From Alistipes sp. (GTDB lineage: Bacteria > Bacteroidota > Bacteroidia > Bacteroidales > Rikenellaceae): 23,673 bases of DNA. Position numbers and translations under genes: made by a program. The notes under the pieces were generated by a model. The model did no database searches. It was not told the DNA's origin and saw only the letters and a list, made by a program, of their open reading frames with translations. Where the stretch lies: contig VSOO01000004.1 of NCBI GenBank assembly GCA_009774895.1, positions 1 through 23,673 on the forward strand, given 5' to 3'. Below are positions 1 to 9,903 of the stretch, piece after piece; the first letter of the stretch is position 1, and each line of letters starts with the position of its first letter.

Positions 1-238
1 CCGCGCCCGGGTACGATGCGGCGCCGTAGACCTCGGCCGGAGCGACGGTGCGCACGTGGACGGGAAGCGTGTCGGCGGCTTCGGCCGCGAAGAGGGGCGC
101 GAGCGTGTCGGCCGCCGGCGTGCGAACGGAATCGGCGTCCGGCGCGGGGAGCGTGCGGACGAGCGTGTCGGCGGCGTCGTGCGCCGGCAGCAGGGCGGTG
201 CGGCCGGCGTGCTGTGCGGTATCGGGCGTCTCCGTCAT
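1..238 (-). CDS. N-terminal fragment of an unrecognised protein (runs off the window)
   Basis: An open frame starts at an ATG (236-238) that overlaps the stop of the upstream histidine kinase gene as ATGA, and it stays open to base 1, giving about 79 residues. The visible part is rich in Ala, Asp, Thr and Pro, with recurring ADTL/DTL pieces (for example AADTLVRTLPAPDADSVRTP) and then VRTVAPAEVYGAASYPGA. It has no signal peptide and no membrane helix, and it looks like a disordered N-terminal tail. The 4-nt overlap implies translational coupling to the kinase. I do not recognise the family. A Bacteroidota membrane protein with a long soluble tail is possible, but nothing visible here shows it. 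The call as a gene rests on the overlap geometry and the uninterrupted frame. Confidence 0.6.
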   Translation of the reverse strand, partial: MTETPDTAQHAGRTALLPAHDAADTLVRTLPAPDADSVRTPAADTLAPLFAAEAADTLPVHVRTVAPAEVYGAASYPGA

Positions 239-1413
239 TCGAACAGGCGTTTGAGGGTGATGCGGATGGTGGTGCCGCGGCCGATCTCCGACTCCACCAC
301 GGCGATCTTGCCCTGGTGGTACTCCTCGATGATGCGGCGCGAGAGCGAGAGGCCGAGGCCCCAGCCGCGGGTTTTGGTGGTGAAGCCCGGTTCGAAGATG
401 CGGTGCCAGTTGCTCTTCGGGATGCCCTTGCCCGTGTCTTTCACGTCCACGGTCACGTAGCGGTCGTCGGCGCCGATGCGCACCTCGATGGCGCCGTGGC
501 CCTGGAGGGCGTCGAGCGAGTTCTTCATCAGGTTCTCGACCACCCATTCGAAGAGCGCCGTATTGATGCTGGCCTGCACGGGGGCGATGGCCAGACCGTT
601 GTAGTCGAGCGTGACGTTGCGCGGGATGCGCTTGCGGAAGTACATCACCGATTCACCCACCGTTTCGTTGATGTTGGCCGGAGTGAGGGGCGTCTCGGAG
701 CCGATCTTCGAGAAGCGGTCCACGATCTTCATCAGGTGGGCCAGGTCCTTGTTCATCTCCTCCACGGCCTCCTGATCGACGGGTTGCGACCGCAGGTACT
801 CGATCCAGCCGAGCAGCGACGAGGTGGGCGTGCCCAGCTGGTGCGCGGTCTCCTTGGCCAGACCGATCCACACGCGGTTCTGCTCGTCGTGCTTCGACGA
901 GCGGAAGGCCACGAAGCCCAGCAGGATGAAGGCCGTGATGACGGTGATCTGCACGTAGGGGAAGTAGTAGAGCGACTTGAGCAGCGCCGAGTGGCCGTAG
1001 AATATGATGTGGTAGTGCTTGGCCCACCAGAACTTGACCGGGATGGGCGTGTTCTCCTCCGAGAGGCGGTCGATGGCGCGCCGCAGCTTCTCGGGGTGGT
1101 CGATCACCTCCTCGGGTATGAGGTGGAAGTTGATTACTTCGAGGTTTTCGTCGGTGATGATGAACGGTATGTTGTTGCCGTTGCTCATGATGTCGGCGAT
1201 GAGCGGGTCCTGCAAGAGGTCGCCGCTCACGTCGCGGTGCACGCGCTCCATGGCGTGGGCCCACAGCAGCACGTCGTGCTGCTCCTTCTGCTGGAGCTGG
1301 CGGGCCATGTTGTCGGTGAAGAGCAGCGACACCGCACCCAGCGCCACCCCCACGGCGATGATCGCCATGCGGTTGCGGAACGAGAACAGCGTGTGCATCC
1401 ACCTCCTTTTCAT
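235..1413 (-). CDS. Membrane-bound sensor histidine kinase
   Basis: A 392-residue inner-membrane kinase that should autophosphorylate on a His and pass the phosphate to a response regulator. Hydrophobic segments at about 13-32 and 148-170 flank a periplasmic sensor region of roughly 115 residues. The H-box is AKETAHQLGTPTSSLLGW with the phospho-acceptor at His191. The ATPase core shows an N-box (VVENLMKNSLDAL, Asn294/Asn298), G1 (DTGKGIP, 326-332), F-box (FEPGFTTK) and G2 (GWGLGLSL, 350-357). No HAMP or receiver domain is visible. The gene lies 6 nt downstream of the S41 peptidase gene and its stop overlaps the next start, so it sits in an operon. No response regulator is in the window, so the signal and partner are unknown. 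All catalytic boxes are present. Confidence 0.93.
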   Translation of the reverse strand: MKRRWMHTLFSFRNRMAIIAVGVALGAVSLLFTDNMARQLQQKEQHDVLLWAHAMERVHRDVSGDLLQDPLIADIMSNGNNIPFIITDENLEVINFHLIPEEVIDHPEKLRRAIDRLSEENTPIPVKFWWAKHYHIIFYGHSALLKSLYYFPYVQITVITAFILLGFVAFRSSKHDEQNRVWIGLAKETAHQLGTPTSSLLGWIEYLRSQPVDQEAVEEMNKDLAHLMKIVDRFSKIGSETPLTPANINETVGESVMYFRKRIPRNVTLDYNGLAIAPVQASINTALFEWVVENLMKNSLDALQGHGAIEVRIGADDRYVTVDVKDTGKGIPKSNWHRIFEPGFTTKTRGWGLGLSLSRRIIEEYHQGKIAVVESEIGRGTTIRITLKRLFE

Positions 1414-1419
1414 CGTCGT

Positions 1420-3114
1420 CTACTCCTCCGTGTCCGTTTCGTCGTCGTGCCGCGCGGTGCGCACGGTGTCCTGAGTGTCGAGGATGCGCCGGTACTCCCC
1501 GGGGTTTTCGAGCACCTCCACCGCGCGCCGCACCTCCGCGTCGTCGTGCGTGATGTCGTATTCGATGACCCCCTCGGCGTAGTGGTGGCGGAGCACGATG
1601 TCGGCTTCGAGCAGCGAGCGGATTTCGCGCCGGTAGGTCTCCAGGTTGGACTCGGTGTCGTCGCGCAGCTGCGCTTCGAGCGCCTCGGCGGCCCGGTCGA
1701 TCGCCTCGTGGCGCTCGTCGCCGGCGGCCTTGCGCAGCGCCTTCAGCGCCCGCCGCGTGGTCGATTCGTAGGGCACCTCCTTGTCGCTCATGAAACGCAC
1801 GAAGTCCGCGTAGTCGGCGTCGGTCAGCGCGAAGGTGCGGACATCGACCCGGCGGTCGGGATGCAGCCGCATGAAGCGGTCGCCGTAATCCTCGATGAAG
1901 CCCAGGGCGTAGAGGGTCATGGCGAAGCGGCTGATGTATTCTGGTTCGGTGTGCAGGTCGGGCTCGATGCCGCCGCCGTCGTAGACCTTGCGGCCGCCCT
2001 GCGTGGCGTATTCGCGGATCAGCGAGTCGGGCACGCTCCGGGCGCCCTCCTCCCGGGCCCGGGAGTAGTCTACGGCCTGGATGCAGCGGCCCGAGGGGAT
2101 GTAGTATTTGGCCGTGGTCAGCTTCAGGTAGGTGTTGTAGCCGAGCGGGCGGGTCGATTGCACGAGGCCCTTGCCGAAACTCCTCTGTCCGACGATCACC
2201 GCGCGGTCGAGGTCCTGGAGCGCGCCGGCCACGATCTCGGCGGCCGATGCGGTGTTGCCGTTCACCAGCACGGCGAGCGGCAGCTCGGGCAGGATCGGAT
2301 CCGCGGCGGTGCGGAAACTCTTGTTGTCGGTGCGGCCGCGCGTGGTGACCACCTCCGTGCCCTTCGGAACGAACATCGACAGGATCTTCACGGCCTCCTG
2401 GAGGATGCCGCCGCCGTTGTTGCGGTAGTCGAGGATCAGCCCCCGCAGGTCGCCCTCCGCCGCGAGCCCCTCCACGGCGGCCCGAAGGTCGTCGTAGCAC
2501 CCCTCGGTGAAGTCGCTGTGCTGCACGTAGCCGATGCCGTCGGCCACCCATCCGGCGTAGGGCACGCCCGGAATGGCGATGCGCTCGCGGCGCAGCGTCG
2601 CGGTATCGACCCTGCCGTCCAGCAGGTGCTCGACGACGAGTGTCACCTCGGTGCCCGGGTCGCCCTTCATGCGGCCGCTCGCCTCGGCCACGCTGAAGCC
2701 GCGGGCGTCGGCGCCGTCGATGGCCAGGATCTTGTCGCCGATGCGCAGCCCGGCCTTGTCGGCGGGCGAATTGCGGTAGGGGCGGGCGAAGACCACGTAG
2801 TCGCCCCGTTTTCGGATGAGCGAGCCCACGCCGCCGTACTTGCCGGTGGTGAGGATGTCGAAGTCGCCCATCTGCTCCTCGGACAGGTATTCGGTGTAGG
2901 GGTCGAGGCGGCGCACCATGCCTTCGGCGGCCCCCTCGATCAGCAGGTCGGGGTCCACCTCGTCCACGAAGCGGAGCGACAGCTCGCGCATCATATTGAC
3001 TGCGATCTCCATGCTGCGGCCCAGACCGAAGTCGTTGGTGCGGGCGCAGAGGAGCGGAAGCGCCGCGCCCGCGAGCAACACGGGCAGCAGGCGGCGTATG
3101 ATTCGTCTATTCAT
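1420..3114 (-). CDS. S41-family C-terminal processing peptidase (CtpA/Prc type)
   Basis: A 564-residue exported serine protease that, by family, trims or degrades envelope proteins from their C-termini. Residues 1-24 form a signal peptide (basic MNRRIIRR, then a Leu/Ala-rich core). A PDZ domain follows at about 85-165 (GVGSLI, then SPADKAGLRIGDKILAIDG). The S41 domain spans about 190-400 and contains the Ser-Lys dyad: Ser290 in NGNTASAAEIVAGAL and Lys315 in GQRSFGKGLVQ. The substrate-strand motif GLILDYRNNGGG (225-236) is also present. The last 180 or so residues are a charged helical extension common in Bacteroidota members. The start overlaps the end of the upstream membrane-protein gene by 8 nt, and the histidine kinase follows after 6 nt, so the three are probably coexpressed. 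The specific substrate cannot be told from sequence. Confidence 0.94.
   Translation of the reverse strand: MNRRIIRRLLPVLLAGAALPLLCARTNDFGLGRSMEIAVNMMRELSLRFVDEVDPDLLIEGAAEGMVRRLDPYTEYLSEEQMGDFDILTTGKYGGVGSLIRKRGDYVVFARPYRNSPADKAGLRIGDKILAIDGADARGFSVAEASGRMKGDPGTEVTLVVEHLLDGRVDTATLRRERIAIPGVPYAGWVADGIGYVQHSDFTEGCYDDLRAAVEGLAAEGDLRGLILDYRNNGGGILQEAVKILSMFVPKGTEVVTTRGRTDNKSFRTAADPILPELPLAVLVNGNTASAAEIVAGALQDLDRAVIVGQRSFGKGLVQSTRPLGYNTYLKLTTAKYYIPSGRCIQAVDYSRAREEGARSVPDSLIREYATQGGRKVYDGGGIEPDLHTEPEYISRFAMTLYALGFIEDYGDRFMRLHPDRRVDVRTFALTDADYADFVRFMSDKEVPYESTTRRALKALRKAAGDERHEAIDRAAEALEAQLRDDTESNLETYRREIRSLLEADIVLRHHYAEGVIEYDITHDDAEVRRAVEVLENPGEYRRILDTQDTVRTARHDDETDTEE
1423..1429 (-). promoter_or_regulatory. 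Shine-Dalgarno-like site before the histidine kinase
   Basis: The minus strand reads GGAGGAG and ends 9 nt before the kinase ATG at 1411-1413. It is formed by the last two Glu codons (GAG GAG) of the S41 peptidase gene, just ahead of its TAG stop. Such sites are rare in this window. Because it coincides with Glu codons, chance cannot be excluded. Confidence 0.4.
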
Positions 3115-3580
3115 GATCGTTGGCGGTATTCGATTCCACGTGGGTGGTGATGCGGACCAGGACCCTGCGCGCGCCCTCCATTTCGAGGTCCGCGCCGTCG
3201 CGCCGCACGGTCACCGCGTCGTCGAAACGCAGGAGCAGCCGCTTCACGAAGCTCGCGGCGCGGTAGACGACGATGCCTTCCCGGGTGTCGTGCGGCACGT
3301 AGTCCGCCCGGCGGAAAGCCTCGTCGAGCCGTTCGCGGGGCATGCTTCCGGCACCCCGTATGCGCAGGGTCGCGAAACCCAGGCGGGGCCACAGCACCGA
3401 AAGCACCACGGCGACGACCACCAGCATCCGGCCGCGGGTCGTGTCCGTGAGGATGCGCAGCAGGTCGCCGGGCGTGCCGGCCGAGAGCCCCGAGATGCAG
3501 AGCAGGAAGGTCGCTCCTGCGACAAGAACGCAGAGCCCGAGGAAATATTTCGCGGCGCGAAGGATATGGATCTTTTTCAT
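3107..3580 (-). CDS. Unrecognised small membrane protein
   Basis: A 157-residue protein of no family I recognise. Two hydrophobic stretches (about residues 8-30 and 47-66, the latter with RMLVVVAVVLSVLWP) should place it in the membrane. The C-terminal 90 residues are soluble, mixed alpha/beta in character and rich in Arg and Asp. I chose the ATG at 3578-3580 (MKKIHILRAAKYF) because it gives a typical basic N-terminus ahead of the first helix. The frame stays open upstream to an ATG at 3694, which would add 38 residues rich in Lys, Pro and Glu (KPGKPEKPDEKPENE), and I cannot exclude that start. Its stop overlaps the S41 peptidase start by 8 nt, which points to a linked envelope role. The 171 bp before it, up to ispH, show no promoter box and no terminator. 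Confidence 0.72.
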   Translation of the reverse strand: MKKIHILRAAKYFLGLCVLVAGATFLLCISGLSAGTPGDLLRILTDTTRGRMLVVVAVVLSVLWPRLGFATLRIRGAGSMPRERLDEAFRRADYVPHDTREGIVVYRAASFVKRLLLRFDDAVTVRRDGADLEMEGARRVLVRITTHVESNTANDHE

Positions 3581-3751
3581 TGTGCGGATTCGTGTTTCGT
3601 TTTCCGGTTTTTCGTCCGGTTTTTCCGGTTTGCCGGGTTTGCGGCGGTCGTGCGCGTCGCTTCGTGCGGCGGCCGGCCCGGCAGCCGGTCGCATGCGGGG
3701 ATCGGGGTTCGCCGTCCCATGCCCGGCCGGCTCGCTGTCGCGTGTCCCGTG

Positions 3752-4627
3752 TCAGCGGTCGGCGGGGCGCATGCGTGCGGCGATGGCGTCGGCCACCTCC
3801 TGCATGAGCCAGCGGGGGGTGGAGGTGGCGCCGCAGATACCCGCCGACTCGGCGCCGGCGAACCATGCGGGGTCGAGCTCCGAGGCCTCCTCCACGGTGT
3901 AGGTGCGCGGATTGGCCGCACGGCACACCTCGCAGAGGACTTTGCCGTTCGACGACTTGCGTCCGCAGACGAAGATCACCGTATCGAAGCGCCGGGCGAA
4001 GCGCGCGAGGTGCTGCTCGCGGTTCGAGACCTGGCGGCAGATCGTGTCCTCCACGGTGATCCGCGTCGGGTCTTCCGCGCGTCGGCGCATCTCGTCGGCC
4101 AGGTGTTCGAACAGCGCGATGCTCTGCGTGGTCTGCGAGAGGAAGTGCACGGGGCGTGCGAAGTCGAGCTGCGCGAGGTCGGCCTCGCACTCCACCACGA
4201 CCGTCGGTTCGTCGCTCTGTCCCACCAGGCCGATCACCTCGGCATGGCTGCGCTTGCCCAGGATCGCCACCTGGCCGCCGACGGGCCCCATGGCGGCGTG
4301 CGCCCGTTTCACGCGCTGCTGGAGCCGCGCGACCGTGGGGCACGTGGCGTCGATCAGTTCGATGCCCAGTTCGCGGGCCCGGGCATAGGTGCCGGGGGGC
4401 TCGCCGTGGGCGCGGATGAAGAGCCGCTGGCCCCGCAGACGCTCCATGTCGTCGTGGGTGACGGTGCGGAGCCCGAGCCGTTCGAGGCGCTGGACCTCGA
4501 TGCGGTTGTGCACGATGTCGCCCAGCGAGCAGACCGTGCCGCCGGCGGCCAGGGCGCGTTCGGCCTCGCCGATCGCCCGCACCACGCCGAAGCAGAAGCC
4601 CGATTTGTCGTCGATCTCGATGCGCAT
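3752..4627 (-). CDS. ispH: 4-hydroxy-3-methylbut-2-enyl diphosphate reductase
   Basis: A 291-residue iron-sulfur enzyme that catalyses the last step of the MEP pathway, reducing HMBPP to IPP and DMAPP in the cytosol. The three cluster cysteines fall at Cys12 (GFCFGVV), Cys96 (DATCPTV) and Cys197 (DTICRQVSNRE), the same numbering as in E. coli IspH. His40 (DIVHN), His74 (IRAHGEPPG) and the GKRSHAEVIG segment supply the other active-site positions, and the C-terminal GICGATSTP motif is intact. The start at 4625-4627 (MRIEIDDKSGFCFG) puts Cys12 in the family position. An in-frame upstream Met would reach into cmk and is not needed. The gene lies 11 nt after cmk. It has no fused S1 domains, unlike some Firmicutes versions. 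Confidence 0.97.
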   Translation of the reverse strand: MRIEIDDKSGFCFGVVRAIGEAERALAAGGTVCSLGDIVHNRIEVQRLERLGLRTVTHDDMERLRGQRLFIRAHGEPPGTYARARELGIELIDATCPTVARLQQRVKRAHAAMGPVGGQVAILGKRSHAEVIGLVGQSDEPTVVVECEADLAQLDFARPVHFLSQTTQSIALFEHLADEMRRRAEDPTRITVEDTICRQVSNREQHLARFARRFDTVIFVCGRKSSNGKVLCEVCRAANPRTYTVEEASELDPAWFAGAESAGICGATSTPRWLMQEVADAIAARMRPADR

Positions 4628-4638
4628 TGCCTGAGGGG

Positions 4639-5346
4639 TTATCGGGCCGCCGTCGCGCGGCGGTATTCGTTCATAAACCATTCCATTTGTTCGTCCACGC
4701 TCATGTGGCTGTTGTCCAGCTCGATGGCGTCGTCCGCGCGGCGCAGCGGCGACACGGCGCGGCTCATGTCGGCCCGGTCGCGCGAGCGGACGTTGCGTTC
4801 GATTTCGTCGAGCGACACGTCGTCGCCCTTGGCGCGCAGCTCGTCGTAGCGGCGGCGTGCGCGCACCGCGGGGTCGGCCGTCATGAAGATCTTCAGCTCG
4901 GCGTCGGGGAAGACCACCGTGCCGATGTCGCGGCCGTCCATCACCACGCCCCGCGTGCTGCCCGCGGCCTGCTGCATGGCCACCAGCTTGCGCCGCACCT
5001 CGGGGATGGCGCTCACGCGGCTCACGCATTCGCTCACCTCGATGGTGCGGATGCGCTCCTCGACCGGTGTGCCGTTCACGTAGATGTCGCTGGCGCCCCG
5101 CGCGGGGTTGAACCGGAACGAGATGTCGATGCGGTCCAGCAGCGCGACGACCTGCCGCTCATCGACCTCGCCCGAGCGGATGGCGCCGTGTTCGAGCGCG
5201 TAGAGCGTGACGGCGCGGTACATGGCGCCCGTGTCGATGAAGACGTAGCCCAGGCGCGCGGCGATCCGTTTGGCGAAGGTGCTCTTGCCGCACGACGAGA
5301 AACCGTCGATGGCTACGATGATCTTGTGTGTGTCAGTGTCCGACAT
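4639..5346 (-). CDS. cmk: Cytidylate kinase
   Basis: A 235-residue cytosolic enzyme that phosphorylates CMP and dCMP with ATP, feeding CTP and dCTP synthesis. The P-loop is GFSSCGKS (15-22). The CMP-binding region follows with DTGAMYRAVT (38-47) and DGRDIGTVVFPDAELK (137-152). The LID and C-terminal signature SRDRADMSRAVSPLRRADDA is at 188-207. Length matches the roughly 225-230 residues usual for the family. The first 14 nt of the gene overlap the end of the LysE-type gene, and ispH follows 11 nt after the stop, giving a compact lysE-like/cmk/ispH unit. Nothing is missing or odd. Confidence 0.97.
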   Translation of the reverse strand: MSDTDTHKIIVAIDGFSSCGKSTFAKRIAARLGYVFIDTGAMYRAVTLYALEHGAIRSGEVDERQVVALLDRIDISFRFNPARGASDIYVNGTPVEERIRTIEVSECVSRVSAIPEVRRKLVAMQQAAGSTRGVVMDGRDIGTVVFPDAELKIFMTADPAVRARRRYDELRAKGDDVSLDEIERNVRSRDRADMSRAVSPLRRADDAIELDNSHMSVDEQMEWFMNEYRRATAAR

Positions 5347-6010
5347 TGGGAAAGATGGCGAAAAAGGTGGATAGAATCGTATAGATGCCCAGCAGGCCGA
5401 TCAGCATGCCGGCCACGTGGTTGATCGTGAGCATGTGCCGCGGGCGGAACCGGCGGCGGAAGAGGTTCAGCACGAAGGCCAGCAGCGTCCACCATGCCGC
5501 GGCGCCGCAGAAGAAGCCCGCGATCACCAGCACGGCGCGCATGAAGCCTCCGAAGCCCGCCTCGGCGTCTCCCATGCCCGAGACCTTGAATACGGCGAAG
5601 AAGGCCAGGATGTAGGGGATGACCATGATGAAGTTGGCGATCGTGAGGCCGAAGATCGACACGAAGTCCTGCACGAGGCTCGTCTTGCCCGCCCGGTTGC
5701 GGCGGATCTGCGGCACGGGGTTCTGCGAGAAGATGTAGACCCCGACGATCACCACGAAGATGCCGCCCGCGACCCGCAGCAGCGTGTTGTACTGCTCGAT
5801 GTGGCTCTGGAGCATCGAGTAGAAGAAGAGCGCGGCCATCGCCATGAAGGTGTCGGCGCAGGCTACGCCGAGTCCCGAGACGATGCCCGAGCGGCGGTTT
5901 TTCGAGAGCGTGCGCTGGATGCATAGCACCGCCACGGGGCCGACGGTGATCGACGCCGCCACGCCTACGCAGAGTCCCCGGAAGAGGACTTCGATGTATT
6001 CGAATCCCAT
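5333..6010 (-). CDS. LysE/RhtB-family amino-acid or metabolite exporter
   Basis: A 225-residue inner-membrane protein with about six hydrophobic segments (roughly 11-31, 43-65, 77-95, 118-142, 157-183 and 195-219). The family signature is visible near the N-terminus: a Gly-rich first helix ending ITVGPVAVLCIQRTL, then SGIVSGLGVACADTF carrying the conserved Gly and Asp. LysE-type proteins export amino acids or related small molecules by exchange with protons. The actual substrate is not predictable here. The start at 6008-6010 (MGFEYIEVLF) is preferred over an upstream in-frame ATG near 6052, because that ATG lies within the promoter region. The gene heads the operon with cmk, overlapping it by 14 nt. 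Confidence 0.88.
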   Translation of the reverse strand: MGFEYIEVLFRGLCVGVAASITVGPVAVLCIQRTLSKNRRSGIVSGLGVACADTFMAMAALFFYSMLQSHIEQYNTLLRVAGGIFVVIVGVYIFSQNPVPQIRRNRAGKTSLVQDFVSIFGLTIANFIMVIPYILAFFAVFKVSGMGDAEAGFGGFMRAVLVIAGFFCGAAAWWTLLAFVLNLFRRRFRPRHMLTINHVAGMLIGLLGIYTILSTFFAIFPNVGH

Positions 6011-6038
6011 GGTTTCGTCGGCATTGTGTTTTGAATGT

Positions 6039-6072
6039 GCAAAGATACGCATAAGCCGGGCGCAAAAGCAAA
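6039..6072 (-). promoter_or_regulatory. Proximal promoter of the LysE/cmk/ispH operon
   Basis: The minus strand has the Bacteroidota -7 box TATCTTTGC (6039-6047). A TTTG (6069-6072) lies 21 nt upstream as the -33 element. Predicted transcription starts near 6032, about 20 nt before the ATG at 6010. The -33 element lies inside the left arm of the inverted repeat at 6056-6093. Confidence 0.65.
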
Positions 6073-6093
6073 TTTATTTGCTCTTTTGCCCGG
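6056..6093. repeat. Imperfect inverted repeat between tandem promoters
   Basis: The arms pair CCGGGC (6056-6061) with GCCCGG (6088-6093), AAAAG (64-68) with CTTTT (83-87), and CAAA (69-72) with TTTG (77-80). There is a 2-nt bulge on each side and a 4-nt loop. It overlaps the proximal -33 box and would lie in the 5' UTR of a transcript from the distal promoter. No U-tract follows on either strand, so it is not a standard terminator. It could be an operator or an RNA leader structure. Confidence 0.5.
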
Positions 6094-6116
6094 ACGGGAG
6101 TATCTAAAGACGAAGT

Positions 6117-6148
6117 CAAAGTTACGAAAAGTCGGGCACGCAAGCAAA
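6117..6148 (-). promoter_or_regulatory. Distal promoter candidate of the LysE/cmk/ispH operon
   Basis: The minus strand has TTTG (6145-6148), a 20-nt spacer, then TAACTTTG (6117-6124), which fits the Bacteroidota -33/-7 consensus well. Transcription from here would give a 5' UTR of about 100 nt that includes the inverted repeat. Confidence 0.5.
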
Positions 6149-6265
6149 CGTGGTCCGGTGATGCCGGGGCGAAAGGTCCGGCCGGTCGCCCGGGCGACGA
6201 ATTTTTCCGACGAAAACGACACTTCCGGTGCCGGTTCCGTCGCGCCGCCCTGCGTCCCGGAAACG

Positions 6266-6289
6266 AAAAATCCCCGCCGGAGCGGGGAT
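6266..6289 (-). terminator. Intrinsic terminator of leuS
   Basis: On the minus strand an 8-bp perfect stem (ATCCCCGC with GCGGGGAT, 6270-6289) encloses a 4-nt loop, and TTTTT follows directly (6266-6270 as A's on the plus strand, the first of them shared with the stem). It lies 41 nt past the leuS stop. Confidence 0.9.
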
Positions 6290-6329
6290 TCGATTGTCGG
6301 AAAGCCGCCGGAAAACCTGCGGCCCGGAA

Positions 6330-9086
<2,757 letters not shown>

Positions 9087-9125
9087 CGGATGTGTTTTTG
9101 TGCGGTACGGGATAGTTTTCCGACC

Positions 9126-9134
9126 GCAAATATA
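9126..9134 (-). promoter_or_regulatory. leuS promoter -7 box
   Basis: The minus strand reads TATATTTGC, matching TAnnTTTG, 40 nt upstream of the leuS ATG. No good TTTG-type -33 box is found 19-21 nt upstream (the position reads GGTG). Confidence 0.65.
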
Positions 9135-9183
9135 CAAAAAAAGAGCGCCGTTCGCACCTCCGTCCCGGCCTCCGCCTCCCCGC

Positions 9184-9201
9184 GGCGCCGCCGGCGGCGC
9201 C
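9184..9201. repeat. Perfect 18-bp GC palindrome
   Basis: GGCGCCGCCGGCGGCGCC is its own reverse complement. It lies about 50 bp upstream of the leuS -7 box within a GC-rich block. It could be a protein-binding site or a cruciform-prone sequence, or may reflect composition only. Confidence 0.6.
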
Positions 9202-9389
9202 CGTGCCGGGGCGGGGGTGCTCCGCCGGCCGCGGTCCGGGCGGTCCGATGGCGGGCATAACCTGCGTTCGATGAAAAGGTTTGCGGATTCGGCATATGTG
9301 ATTGATTATGGTTTTGAAAAATCGATAGGAAAAACAAATGTAAGAGCGGCTAAAATGCTGAAAAAACGTGAAAAAGATGTGTCCGTATG

Positions 9390-9418
9390 TTGTATTTCCG
9401 AAAAAATTCGTATCTTTG
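9390..9418 (+). promoter_or_regulatory. Promoter of the str/S10/spc operon
   Basis: TTG (9390-9392), an 18-nt spacer, then TATCTTTG (9411-9418) followed by CA. This is a good Bacteroidota-type promoter, with transcription expected near 9425. The flanks are strongly A/T-rich, as usual for highly expressed genes of this phylum. Confidence 0.75.
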
Positions 9419-9420
9419 CA

Positions 9421-9439
9421 GTCCATTTAGGACAATGGA
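9421..9439 (+). promoter_or_regulatory. Small alternative hairpins at the start of the rpsL leader
   Basis: TCCATT (9422-9427) pairs with AATGGA (9434-9439) around a 6-nt loop. GTCC (9421-9424) could instead pair with GGAC (9430-9433). The two foldings exclude each other. They lie at the likely 5' end of the mRNA and may serve stability or regulation. The evidence is weak. Confidence 0.3.
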
Positions 9440-9480
9440 AATAGATTTTAACTAACAATTAAGGACAAAAACCGAAAGAA

Positions 9481-9861
<381 letters not shown>

Positions 9862-9903
9862 ACCACATTCAGATCGAAAAAAACATTTTTTAGCCAATAA
9901 ACG

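Larger units (their letters stand above)
6011..6329. other. Intergenic region between leuS and the LysE-type gene
   Basis: 319 bp with no convincing gene. From right to left it holds the leuS terminator, a featureless GC-rich stretch (about 6150-6260), two tandem promoter candidates firing leftward, and a long imperfect inverted repeat between them. Confidence 0.8.
9087..9480. other. Divergent leuS/rpsL regulatory region
   Basis: 394 bp without a supported gene. The leuS promoter is at 9126-9134. A very GC-rich block at about 9140-9255 contains a perfect 18-bp palindrome. An abrupt switch to AT-rich sequence occurs near 9260, followed by the rpsL promoter at 9390-9418 and a leader of about 55 nt. 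Confidence 0.8.

Noticed and set aside
16..3150. A 1044-codon plus-strand open frame opposite the kinase and peptidase genes
   Set aside because: It runs antisense across two well-supported genes, has low-complexity Val/Asp/His/Arg-rich translation, and is the usual shadow of GC-rich codon use on the other strand.
9100..9444. A 114-codon plus-strand frame upstream of rpsL
   Set aside because: It runs across the leuS promoter, the GC palindrome and the rpsL promoter, and its composition changes abruptly mid-frame with no recognisable domain.
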